Shown in pieces: positions 9,080 through 17,084 of a stretch of 64,000 nt of DNA; within the stretch, counting starts at the first letter, position 1; each line of letters starts with the position of its first letter. Made by a program: the position numbers and the translations under genes. Origin of the DNA: JABFXX01 sp964419605. GTDB lineage: Bacteria > Myxococcota_A > Polyangia > Haliangiales > Haliangiaceae. Below the pieces are notes generated by a model. The model saw nothing but the letters and a program-made list of their open reading frames with translations, was not told the DNA's origin and ran no database searches. The stretch spans positions 17,733 through 81,732 of the forward strand of contig CAYQQM010000010.1 in assembly GCA_964419605.1 (NCBI GenBank), in the 5' to 3' direction.

Positions 9080-9981
9080 CGCACTTCCATGACAAGACCA
9101 GTTACGCGGTCTTCGCGGGATGCGAGCGCGTTGAGTCCGACGAGCGTCTCCGGCCCGCGCTCTACGAGGACGTCGTCGAGAGTGACCGCGTTGGCGTCGT
9201 CGGGCAACCACGCGGCAACGAGTTGATCGCCGGGGAATGCCGACAGCCGCAGCAAGCGCCGGCCCGAAGCAGCCGCAAGGCTGCGCGCGGCGTTCCACCG
9301 CGTCGGCAAGCGATTCGGCGAGTAGATCCACAACGGGCACTGCGCCTGCGGCCAGTACACGACCCACTCGTTCGCATCGTGCGTTAGGTGGGCAACCGCC
9401 GAGGTCCCGGCAAGAACGCCGAGCGAGGCCTCTCGATCCGCATCGCTCTGACTCGAGGTCATCGTGTCGGCGATCGCGGGGCGATCGTACGTGCCGTCTC
9501 CAATCACGACCGTAGCACCGCGCTGTTCGTGCAGGGAAATGGCGGGCGCCGCGCGACCCCGTGCCCACGCGACCCAATGCGTTCGACGCAGCGCTTCAAA
9601 GCGGTGGTCGCCGAAAGCCTCGATCGCTGGGGGTGGCGGCGCCGGCAACATCGCAGCTCGAAGCACACTCATGAGCTCCGCACGATCGATCGGCGGGGAA
9701 AGCGCCGTGACGCGCCCCTCTTGCAAAACAACACGCGGCTTAACCAGCGGCTCCTTTGCACACAACACCAAGCCCAAGGTCGGAGTTGCTTCGAGTAGCG
9801 CCATCACGTCTTCGGGGATCCGCCGCTCTCCGAGCTCGAGCCCACAGATCATCACTCGCGGAGTTACCCTCGGAATCCCCTGCACCCAATCGACCACCTC
9901 GAGTCCGAGTTCCTTGCACGCTTCCCGCGCGTCGGATACGACGAAGGGCGGCAGGCGATGAACCGCGAGTAACACGGTCAT
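9076..9981 (-). CDS. Unrecognised 301-residue protein of the chemosensory operon
   Basis: The real start is the ATG at 9981, which overlaps the stop of the preceding gene by four bases; the longer open frame upstream is a shadow. The stop likewise overlaps the next gene. I do not recognise the family. Residues about 1-115 have alternating hydrophobic strands and helices (PRVMICGLELG, GLVLCAKEP) that could be a degenerate receiver-like fold with no acceptor aspartate. The rest is mixed alpha/beta and ends in TLVGLNALASREDRVTGLVMEV. There is no signal peptide or membrane segment. Tight coupling on both sides argues for a role in the same signalling complex as the adjoining CheW-like and PATAN proteins, but the function is unknown. 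Confidence 0.75.
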   Translation of the reverse strand: MTVLLAVHRLPPFVVSDAREACKELGLEVVDWVQGIPRVTPRVMICGLELGERRIPEDVMALLEATPTLGLVLCAKEPLVKPRVVLQEGRVTALSPPIDRAELMSVLRAAMLPAPPPPAIEAFGDHRFEALRRTHWVAWARGRAAPAISLHEQRGATVVIGDGTYDRPAIADTMTSSQSDADREASLGVLAGTSAVAHLTHDANEWVVYWPQAQCPLWIYSPNRLPTRWNAARSLAAASGRRLLRLSAFPGDQLVAAWLPDDANAVTLDDVLVERGPETLVGLNALASREDRVTGLVMEVR

Positions 9982-10418
9982 AGCGACGCCCTCACGCCTT
10001 CGAGATCGCCCAGCTTCGCTACCAGCATGTGAACGTCGACAAACTGCACGACCCCACCGCGCGAAAGCGTTGCGGTGCGAAGCCAACGCGTAGCCTCGGA
10101 CTGCGGGCTCTCGAGACCCGTCACCTCGGCGAGCCCCAGCGGCGCGCCGATCTCGAATGCCCAACGGATCGAAGTGCCTGGTGTTACGAGGAGCAGCCCC
10201 GCTGTGGTTCGGCTCGGCGCCGGATCGCTTCGCGACATACTGAGGGACATCACAACTTCGTTGTCCCAAACTCCCAACGAGTATCCGATGCGCTCGGTGA
10301 GTGGCAGACGATTGCCAACCGAATACTCACCAAGCACTTCGATGGCATCGGTTGCAATTGATAATCGACCAAGGCCTACGCGGCATTCGAGCACCATAAA
10401 CGAAGCGGGGGTGGTCAT
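9978..10418 (-). CDS. CheW-like domain protein
   Basis: 146 residues. The pattern of strands resembles a CheW domain: an opening strand MVLECRVGLGRLSIATDAIEVLGEY, a middle strand YSLGVWDNEVVMSLSMSR, TTAGLLLVTPGTSIRWAFEIG, then a last strand VVQFVDVHMLVAKLG. Identity to canonical CheW is low, so this is a fold-level call. The start ATG at 10418 overlaps the stop of the preceding small ORF and its own stop overlaps the next ATG, so it is an internal operon gene. With the partial gene at the window edge and the canonical CheW, the operon would have three coupling-type proteins. Confidence 0.6.
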   Translation of the reverse strand: MTTPASFMVLECRVGLGRLSIATDAIEVLGEYSVGNRLPLTERIGYSLGVWDNEVVMSLSMSRSDPAPSRTTAGLLLVTPGTSIRWAFEIGAPLGLAEVTGLESPQSEATRWLRTATLSRGGVVQFVDVHMLVAKLGDLEGVRASL

Positions 10419-10588
10419 CGTCTGGCTTGCCTCGCCGAGTTTGTGTTTACCGCCACGTCTTCCGCCACAACGAACAAGGTTCGCGGATCACCGCTATGAT
10501 TGTCAATCTTCCACACAACTTTGTTTTTCGAAGTGTCCAACGTAATTCGTAGTCGACCAAACTCGACAAATTGTTGAACGCAAAACAC
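10415..10588 (-). CDS. Small protein at the head of the chemosensory operon (start uncertain)
   Basis: A frame ending at 10415 is coupled to the CheW-like gene through an ATGA overlap, which is the main support for it. A GTG at 10588 would give 57 residues beginning VFCVQQFVEFGRLRITLDTSKNKVVWKIDNHSG. The frame is open as far as 10744, but that upstream part is built from the CCGGCCAGA repeats and is unlikely to be coding. No good ribosome binding site was seen for the GTG. I do not recognise the family. Confidence 0.4.
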   Translation of the reverse strand: MFCVQQFVEFGRLRITLDTSKNKVVWKIDNHSGDPRTLFVVAEDVAVNTNSARQARR

Positions 10589-10670
10589 GCGCGTTCTGCA
10601 GGTGAGTCTGCATCCCGAAGTGTGGTTGTCATTGTGCTGTACCTCTACGGACCCGGCTCGGGCACCGGGG

Positions 10671-10735
10671 CGGCCAGTGCGCCGGACCGGACCGGCCAGA
10701 CTGGACCGGATCGGCCAGACCGGCCAGACCGGGAA
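10671..10735. repeat. GC-rich short repeats (GGCCAGAC/GGACCGGA type)
   Basis: The divergent gap between the chemosensory operon and the barrel gene contains imperfect tandem copies of GACCGGCCAGACCGG-like units with GGACCGGACCGG. The units are partly palindromic (CCGG, GGCC). They lie about 90-150 bases upstream of the first operon gene and could be a binding-site cluster or a slippage-prone spacer. Confidence 0.5.
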
Positions 10736-10845
10736 ACACCTCACCTATCCCCCCGGGAACGCACTCCGAGCCCCACAAAACTTGTGCCCGGCCGCTAAAT
10801 ATCGGAACGTTTGCGCGTCCTACCTTTCGGACCACAGGAGACAGA

Positions 10846-11712
10846 ATGAGCAAGGGAACTCGGAACGTTCTATTGGGTACGTGTTTGGCCGTATTTGCAG
10901 GGGGCACCGCATGGGCGCAACCAGATCCGTCGTCGGATCCGGGCGCATCTCCTGATCCTTCTGCCGGCGCGCAGCCCCCAGTCACAACCCCCGTAACGGA
11001 GGAACCGGTTGCGAGTCGCTACCCACGAAGCGTTATCGACCGCCCCCTTACTTTTCCCAAGGGATTAGCGGCGGTAGGCGCGGATGTCGCCACGTCGACC
11101 AAAAATTTCGCTGACCCAGCGCTCATTCGCGTCCTCGCTGGCTACGGCATTACGGACGACCTCGAAATCGCGTTCGGGCACTACGCCTTCCCCACCGATG
11201 ACGCGGGTAAGGGGAGCCTCGACATCGGCCTCGGCTACAAGCTGTTGCGCGGCGCTGCCGGCGGAAAACTCGAGGTAATCGCACGCGCCCAAACTGGATA
11301 CAGTCTGGCCGCAGAAGGCATGAATCCGCTGTTTCTGGGCGCGCAAGCTCAGTACAATGCGACTCCAAAAATCGCGATCTATACCCCCGGCAATCAACTT
11401 GCCATCGCACTTTCGGGCGATCCCAAGCCAGTTACGTTTGGCCTTCCGGTGGGCGTAGCCTACCAAGCAGCCAAGACCGTTTGGCTACAGCTCGACACGA
11501 CGTTGGCGACCCTCAAGATCTCAAACGCCGAGAACGCATTTATTTTTAGCGATGTCACCCCACTGGCGATATCCGGCATCTTCAACGTCATGCCAGCTTT
11601 GGACGTAATTGCGGGAGTGTTCTCTCTCAACCTGACCCCTCCCGACCCCATCGAAGTTGCTGACACGCTCGGTGTGATGGTGGGCGCTCGGTACTACATC
11701 GGCCGACTGTAG
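10846..11712 (+). CDS. Predicted outer-membrane beta-barrel protein
   Basis: 288 residues with a clear signal peptide (NVLLGTCLAVFAGGTAWA, cleavage before QPD), then a Pro/Ser/Asp-rich spacer to about residue 60. The remainder alternates polar and hydrophobic residues in strands such as IRVLAGYGITDDLEIAFGHYAF, LDIGLGYKLL, KLEVIARAQTGYSLA, and ends ADTLGVMVGARYYIGRL, a typical barrel C-terminus with alternating aromatic residues. A ribosome binding site AGGAGA precedes the ATG. It is likely a transporter-like or assembly-type barrel in the outer membrane; the exact family is not recognised. It is transcribed away from the chemosensory operon and is separated from the next gene by 108 bases. 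Confidence 0.75.
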   Translation: MSKGTRNVLLGTCLAVFAGGTAWAQPDPSSDPGASPDPSAGAQPPVTTPVTEEPVASRYPRSVIDRPLTFPKGLAAVGADVATSTKNFADPALIRVLAGYGITDDLEIAFGHYAFPTDDAGKGSLDIGLGYKLLRGAAGGKLEVIARAQTGYSLAAEGMNPLFLGAQAQYNATPKIAIYTPGNQLAIALSGDPKPVTFGLPVGVAYQAAKTVWLQLDTTLATLKISNAENAFIFSDVTPLAISGIFNVMPALDVIAGVFSLNLTPPDPIEVADTLGVMVGARYYIGRL

Positions 11713-11820
11713 TTGCCGTATGCGTTGGGTGGGACGGCTGTCGTACCCCGCTGCTCAATTTTGCGAATATGATTCATCAAGCAGTGCCGAAACTGTTCGG
11801 CGCTGCGGTACGATGGTCGG

Positions 11821-13026
11821 ATGGAGCGTCGGAAAGATCCGCGTCGTCCGATCCGGTTGAAGGTTACGTATAAATCGGCAGAGTCGTTAGTCACCGAATA
11901 TACGACGTGCCTATCAAAAGGCGGCTGCGCGATGGTGACCGAGCGCGAGGTCGCTCGAGGAACGAAATTCGCATTCGAGATGTACGCGACGGATCACCAC
12001 GCGCCTCTCGAAGTTGAGGGTGAAGTCGTTCGAGTGCAGCCGATTGAGGGAACGCGGAAGTTTGAAATCGGCATCCGCTACGTGACCGCTGGAGCACAAC
12101 GCGAAGTGCTCGACGATTTGATCTCGCGAATCATGGTGGACCCCTCGTTTCGGGAGCTTCGCCGCTACCCCCGCATCCCAGTAAACCTCGTTGCCCACGA
12201 TCGAGATCCACACATACGGTACTTGGTTCGCGACGCTTCTCGCGGCGGCATCTGCATCGAGGGGCGAACAGTCTCGAACGACGTTCACGCTGAGACTCCG
12301 ATCGATCTCAAGGTTTGGCTCCGCGAGCAGACCACCCCCATCTCGATTCGCGGCGCGGTTGCATGGCTTCACCGCAGCTCACGGCCCGCAAGGACTCGAA
12401 TGGGGGTTCGATTCGATCCACTCGACGACTCACAGCTCATGGTGATCGAAGGCATCGTCCGCTTGATGAGACCGCACCGCCTCGAGCTCAGCCTCGGCAC
12501 GGAGCACGATCATCTGGTCCGTTCGCTCACCGCAAACAGCCGTTCAGCCAAGAAATTTACAGCGACGGAACTCGCGGATTCGATTCGCGATATTGCCACG
12601 CGCTTTATCCTCGATATGCCTGCGCTGGCACTGTCGGTGATCGACGAGGTTCAGCAAACGGAAAGTTTGCACACCGACCTCGTCCGCGTCGGAATCGTAG
12701 GCGACATCGATGGCGAAATTCTCGTCGAAACCAGTTTAGGGCTTGGGGCTCGGATTGCGAGTCAAACGGTCGGCGACGACATTCCGGTCACCGACCGCTC
12801 ACTGGTTGCCGATGCACTCACCGAGTGGGTAACGACGTTGGCCGGAGCGGTGTGCGACTCGCTCGACCGATGGGGCGTGGAAATGGAAGTCACCGCGCCC
12901 ATTCCTGGCTTGCCACGGCTCCACCCCGAAGACTCGCTGTCGACCCTCGTGTTGGGCGGTACCCATGGACGGGTCGTGTTATCGATCATCACCCGCGAAG
13001 TGTCGGCCAGCGCCTGGCCGGTCTAA
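11821..13026 (+). CDS. PilZ-PilZ-CheX-like protein
   Basis: 401 residues. Residues 1-95 form a PilZ-type domain with the c-di-GMP signature near the N-terminus (RRKDPRR at 3-9) and a degraded second motif (LSKGG at 31-35). Residues about 111-215 form a second PilZ domain with RRYPR (114-118) and DASRGG (138-143), closer to the consensus RxxxR...D/NxSxxG. Residues about 245-400 resemble the CheC/CheX family: VGIVGDIDGEILVETSLGLGARIA, a catalytic-type helix LTEWVTTLAGAV, and a final GRVVLSIITRE. In active CheX phosphatases that helix carries E-x2-N; here it is E335 with Thr at 338, so phosphatase activity is doubtful. The protein probably links c-di-GMP to the chemosensory or pilus machinery. 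Confidence 0.8.
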   Translation: MERRKDPRRPIRLKVTYKSAESLVTEYTTCLSKGGCAMVTEREVARGTKFAFEMYATDHHAPLEVEGEVVRVQPIEGTRKFEIGIRYVTAGAQREVLDDLISRIMVDPSFRELRRYPRIPVNLVAHDRDPHIRYLVRDASRGGICIEGRTVSNDVHAETPIDLKVWLREQTTPISIRGAVAWLHRSSRPARTRMGVRFDPLDDSQLMVIEGIVRLMRPHRLELSLGTEHDHLVRSLTANSRSAKKFTATELADSIRDIATRFILDMPALALSVIDEVQQTESLHTDLVRVGIVGDIDGEILVETSLGLGARIASQTVGDDIPVTDRSLVADALTEWVTTLAGAVCDSLDRWGVEMEVTAPIPGLPRLHPEDSLSTLVLGGTHGRVVLSIITREVSASAWPV

Positions 13027-13040
13027 GGCATCGGACCAAG

Positions 13041-14528
13041 CTACGCTCCCGTGCGAAGCACTCCAAGAGAGTAGTTGCGCGAGTACCCTTGGGAAATGTT
13101 GCGAATCACGACCGAAATCGTTCCATCGGACGCGTAGGTATAGGTCTCGGCGATTTCGTTGGTCATTAGTTCCGCTCGTCGGCGATTGTCGACGCTAGCG
13201 AAATCGGCTGCGCCTCGATTGGCCAGCGCGGGGTCGTACGGGAAATAGATATCGCCCCACGGGACGAGGTCTTGCACTGGCTGACCCGCCGCATCCAGCG
13301 CGCCGCATTCAACGAACCGCAAATGGCCAATGGGATGCGTGGGGCGATAACGCCGCTCCACAACTGCCGGGGCAGATGCGTGTTTGCCCAACAGCGGATC
13401 GAAGATTTTGTCGACTCCGCTCTCGCCTTCGCGCCACACACCGAAGTGCCGGGTCACCGCCTCGCGGATCATGACATGGGCATCCGGATCCGCGGCGATG
13501 GCCAATCCAACGGCCGTTGCGGCAAAGGGTTGCGGCGCGAGTTGGAGCTTTCGGCCAAAGCGCGCACGGAGTGCGCGGGAAACCGCCGGAAACATCGCGC
13601 CACCGCCGACGAGGTAGATCCCACCGAGCTCCTTTGCGCTATCGGGATCAATGCCATGTTCGCGAAGTTGAGCGAGCAGCAATTCGGTCTGAGCAATCGT
13701 GCGATCGATCAGCGGCTGCGCGCGCGCATTGAGCTCTGCGACATCGATGACAGCGGTCTCCCCGGTCGCCAATTCAAGCTGCAACTTGCGCGTCGTGGGC
13801 CGAAGCGCCTCTTTGGCTTCGCGAGCGCGTTCGAGCGCCGCCGCGGAGTGGGGCACTCCCGCTGCGTCCAAGATGAGCTCGTCAAAGTCATCGCCGCCAA
13901 CACGGGACAACCCCTCCGATGCGATCAACCTAAAACTGCGCTCTTGCAGCGATACTGCGGAGGTGTCAAACGTGCCGCCACCCAGATCATAAACCACGAC
14001 GTAGCGCTTGGGACTGCGCTTGCCCAGGTCGACATATCGTGCAGCGAATTCAATCGCTGCCGCGGTCGGTTCGTTGATAAGCCCAATCGGCCGAAACCCG
14101 GCGCGGCGAAACGCTTCCAAGGTTAGCCAGCGCTGACTCGACCCCGAGTTCGCCGGCACGGCGACCATCGCTTCCAACGGTTCCATGAGATCGACGTTCG
14201 ACCGCTCCACGAGCGAGGTGCGAAGTTCCGCCAAAAATGCGGTTACGAGCTCTAGCGCTGAAACTCCAGGTAACTGTGGAACCGGATCGTCGGGGGCCAC
14301 CGCCGTCACCACGCGCTTGATCGACCGCACCGCATGCTGTGCGGTTCCGTCGTCGATCGCCCGAGCTGCCGGCCATCCAGCGAGCAATTCTCCGTCGCGC
14401 AGCGCAGCCACGCCGGGTACGTAATCGCGAAACTCGCCCGCTTCGTCGAAAGCAGCGAGCGGCTGCCGCCCCCGTTGCACAACTGAAACTACAGTGCGCG
14501 TCGTACCGAAATCGATTCCTAGTCGCAT
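13041..14528 (-). CDS. Hsp70/DnaK-like chaperone ATPase with short C-terminal region
   Basis: The start is set at the ATG giving MRLGIDFGTTRTVVSVV (495 residues), because the upstream in-frame extension overlaps the neighbouring gene and lacks homology. The actin/Hsp70 ATP-binding motifs are complete: phosphate-1 GIDFGTTRT at 4-12, connect-1 LINEPTAAAIEFA, phosphate-2 VVYDLGGGTFDTSAV, and the adenosine motif YLVGGGAMFPAV. After the ATPase (about 385 residues) only about 110 residues follow, less than a full DnaK substrate-binding domain plus lid. They end in a beta-rich segment (GTISVVIRNISQGYSRNYSLG). So this is a DnaK relative of the short type rather than the housekeeping DnaK. No DnaJ or GrpE gene is nearby. 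Confidence 0.9.
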   Translation of the reverse strand: MRLGIDFGTTRTVVSVVQRGRQPLAAFDEAGEFRDYVPGVAALRDGELLAGWPAARAIDDGTAQHAVRSIKRVVTAVAPDDPVPQLPGVSALELVTAFLAELRTSLVERSNVDLMEPLEAMVAVPANSGSSQRWLTLEAFRRAGFRPIGLINEPTAAAIEFAARYVDLGKRSPKRYVVVYDLGGGTFDTSAVSLQERSFRLIASEGLSRVGGDDFDELILDAAGVPHSAAALERAREAKEALRPTTRKLQLELATGETAVIDVAELNARAQPLIDRTIAQTELLLAQLREHGIDPDSAKELGGIYLVGGGAMFPAVSRALRARFGRKLQLAPQPFAATAVGLAIAADPDAHVMIREAVTRHFGVWREGESGVDKIFDPLLGKHASAPAVVERRYRPTHPIGHLRFVECGALDAAGQPVQDLVPWGDIYFPYDPALANRGAADFASVDNRRRAELMTNEIAETYTYASDGTISVVIRNISQGYSRNYSLGVLRTGA

Positions 14529-14632
14529 GGGCGGTAGCATGCCCGACCGGCGACCGCGCGACAAATCTGCGGCGACTGTGCCCGTTGCCGCGACGGCAAC
14601 CGCTCCCCCGAGGTCCGCATTCCCCCTATTCG

Positions 14633-16906
14633 TTACGGCATGTCCGTTCCTTGGAACTGCCAGCGCACTCCGCCCGCCGTCCATCGCAGCGACGGCCGCG
14701 CCGGCGCAAGCATTGCCACGCGGATATGGCTCCTGCCGGGAGTGTGCGGATCGCGTACGATGGCGATCGACCGTATGGGACTGCCCAGTGAGGTGACATC
14801 GACCTCACCATCGCCACCCACGTTGTCACCATCCACAATCAGCTCCGCGTAGCGGGACGTAACAAGCCCCTCCGCAAGGATTGCATTGCTCGAAAGCGAG
14901 ATTTCAACCGCCCCCTGACCCTCGCTGCCACGGTAACGAACTTTGGACGAAATGACGGCAGCCTGGTTCTGTGGCTCGACTTCAGGCCGCCGTTCGTCGC
15001 GCCGGGGCCGACCGCTGCGAGTCGCCGCCACACTTTGCTCCACGCGGGTTCGCTCCGAGGCTAACTTTGCGTTCGCGGCAAGCGCTTCCGCCTTCAGCCT
15101 CGCTAAGTCATCGCGAGTTCGCGCAGCAGAAGCTCGAGCGGCCTCGGCATCTGCCCGCGCCCGACTCGCAATGCTCGCCTCGGCGAGAGCGGCTCGTTTT
15201 GCGGCTTCCGCCTCGGCCTTCGCGCGACTGGCCATGCTCACTTCGGCGAGAGCCGCTCGTTTTGCGGCCTCCGCATCCGCCTTTGCTCGACTCGCTACTT
15301 CCGCCTGCGCTAGCGCCGCCTGCTTCGCCGCCTCGGCCTCTATCTGCGCGCGTGCCGCCGCAGCAGCGGTTTTTCCGGCGGTATCGCGTTCGCTCGCTGC
15401 CCGATTGCGTGCGACCTCCGCTTGGTCTCGCGCGCGAGCCGCCTGCTCTGCATCGCGGGCAAGCGCAACGCGAGCAGCTTCTGCCTCCGCCTTCGCCCGG
15501 GTCGCGGCCTCCAGTTCGCGGCTCGCAGCCAGCCGTGCGGCGTTGGCATCAGCACTCGCGCGGGCGATTTTTTCTAGCTCCGTTGCGGCTGCCTTACGGT
15601 CGTTCTCCGTCTTCGCAGCAATTTCTCGCTCCCTTGCGGCCACAACGCGCGCGGCCTCGATTTCAGCGCGGGCCTGTGCAGCCGCCTGGCGCTGAGTAGC
15701 TAACGCGAACCTCTCCGCCTGGGCTTCAGCCTTTGCACGCGCGGCTGCCTCAAGTTGCTTTTCCGCGGCAACGCGAGCCGCCTCAGCCTCGGACTTCGCG
15801 CGTGCGAGCTGTTGCAGCTCCTTCGCGGTCGCCTGGCGTTCCTCGGCATTTGCGCTTCGGCTCTCCGATCCATTCACCGTCGGTTGACGCGGCCCAGAAC
15901 CGCCTACCGGCTCGGCGGTGGCAACCTGTTTTGAAGCCGCAAGCCGCAGGGCCTCCGTTTCGGCTCTGGCGCGAGCCGCCTCTGCTTTGGTGCGATCGGT
16001 CTCCGCCTTGGCCCGCTCCACTTCTCGCTGCAGCTGAACCAACTCGGCCTTGTTTCGCGCAGCTTCGTCGCGGGCCGCGGCCGCTACCTGCCGAGCCTGC
16101 GCCAGCTCCGCCTTGGCTTCCGCTGTGGCGCGCTGGGCGGCTTGCCGTGTTCGTTCCGCTTCATTTTCAGCGAGCGCAGCTGCTTGTTTGGCGCGCGAAG
16201 CTTCGTCCTTGGCTGCTGCCGCTGCAGCGCGCATCTGCTGCAGATCCGCGCTCTGCGACTCACGACCCGCACGCTGTGCCGCCACTGCTGCGCGGTCCGC
16301 GTCCGCGGCGATCTGGCGCAATCGTTCTGCTTCCGCCTTCGCAGCTTGGGCGATCCCATGTGCCCGCGCCGCTTCAGCCTTGGAGGCCTGAGCGAGCTCG
16401 TTGGCACGCGAAGCCTCGGCCCGTGCGCTGACTGCCGTCCGATCAGCATCTACGCGAGCCCGCTCAGCAGCTGCGACGCGCGTATCCTCCATAGGCGTGG
16501 GCGTGTCGCGCGCCGTTACCCGAACAACCAACGAAGCGCCCAAGGTCTGCACGTCGTAACGTCCGGGTCGTGCAAGGGTAATCACGAGGCGAATCTGCGG
16601 ACCGCCGTCGTCGAGTTGCTGCGCCACGATCGCGCTTACCGCCCACGTGTTGGGCGTAAACGCCGCCGCGCTGTCGTGGCCGAGCAAGGAGGCAGATAGG
16701 CGGGCGTTAGAAATTTCGACCACTACTCGGCTCGGTCGATCGAGCTTGTAAACCGTGAACGTAGGGGTCTGAGCCGCACTTACAACCACACGCGTCGCGG
16801 AGCCATCTTGGTCGCTCACGACACTGCGAACCTCGTTTACCGCTGCGGCCGCGGGCGTAACGGCTGCTGCCGCGACCGCGAAGCTTACGAACGTCGCAAC
16901 TCTCAT
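14633..16906 (-). CDS. AMIN-domain protein with very long alanine-rich coiled coil and AMIN-like C-terminus
   Basis: 757 residues from the ATG at 16906, chosen because it gives a clean signal peptide (MRVATFVSFAVAAAAVTPAAAA); the frame is open back to 16987. Residues about 24-130 match an AMIN domain (VVVSAAQTPTFTVYKLDRPSRVVVEISNA, IRLVITLARPGRYDVQTLGASLVVRV). About 135-640 is an uninterrupted Ala/Glu/Lys/Arg heptad region with repeats like RAKAEAEAARVA, a long coiled coil. The last about 105 residues (GAVEISLSSNAILAEG, RSHIRVAMLAPARPSLRWTAGGVRWQF) resemble a second AMIN. AMIN domains bind peptidoglycan or target secretins such as PilQ, so an envelope role is likely. Confidence 0.8.
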   Translation of the reverse strand: MRVATFVSFAVAAAAVTPAAAAVNEVRSVVSDQDGSATRVVVSAAQTPTFTVYKLDRPSRVVVEISNARLSASLLGHDSAAAFTPNTWAVSAIVAQQLDDGGPQIRLVITLARPGRYDVQTLGASLVVRVTARDTPTPMEDTRVAAAERARVDADRTAVSARAEASRANELAQASKAEAARAHGIAQAAKAEAERLRQIAADADRAAVAAQRAGRESQSADLQQMRAAAAAAKDEASRAKQAAALAENEAERTRQAAQRATAEAKAELAQARQVAAAARDEAARNKAELVQLQREVERAKAETDRTKAEAARARAETEALRLAASKQVATAEPVGGSGPRQPTVNGSESRSANAEERQATAKELQQLARAKSEAEAARVAAEKQLEAAARAKAEAQAERFALATQRQAAAQARAEIEAARVVAAREREIAAKTENDRKAAATELEKIARASADANAARLAASRELEAATRAKAEAEAARVALARDAEQAARARDQAEVARNRAASERDTAGKTAAAAARAQIEAEAAKQAALAQAEVASRAKADAEAAKRAALAEVSMASRAKAEAEAAKRAALAEASIASRARADAEAARASAARTRDDLARLKAEALAANAKLASERTRVEQSVAATRSGRPRRDERRPEVEPQNQAAVISSKVRYRGSEGQGAVEISLSSNAILAEGLVTSRYAELIVDGDNVGGDGEVDVTSLGSPIRSIAIVRDPHTPGRSHIRVAMLAPARPSLRWTAGGVRWQFQGTDMP

Positions 16907-17084
16907 GCGGCCACCGTCGCGCGGTCTGGCACGGGGGACAATTTTTTGGTCTGTGAAAGGTGGGTTCATTCCCGACATTCCCAGCAAAGGTTCCTGCCTC
17001 CAACGGCGCCAACTCCCTCGAAGCTATGTCAAAATAGTCCATTATGGCCTTCGTAAGGGATCCAAACCCGCGAAGACTCTCCGA

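Noticed and set aside
13272..14126. 284-codon plus-strand frame antisense to the Hsp70-like gene
   Set aside because: The minus-strand frame carries all Hsp70 motifs; the plus-strand product has no recognisable features.
14943..15695. Long plus-strand open frames over the AMIN/coiled-coil gene
   Set aside because: Low-complexity mirror images of the repetitive Ala/Glu/Lys coding sequence; no ribosome binding site or domain.
16926..16945. TGGCACGGGGGACAATTTT as a sigma-54 promoter
   Set aside because: The -24-like TGGCAC is present but the -12 element TTGCA is missing at the required spacing.
16905..17084. 60-codon N-terminal extension of the phosphatase gene
   Set aside because: It overlaps the divergent AMIN gene and its promoter region and does not look like protein sequence; the ATG at 17085 fits better.
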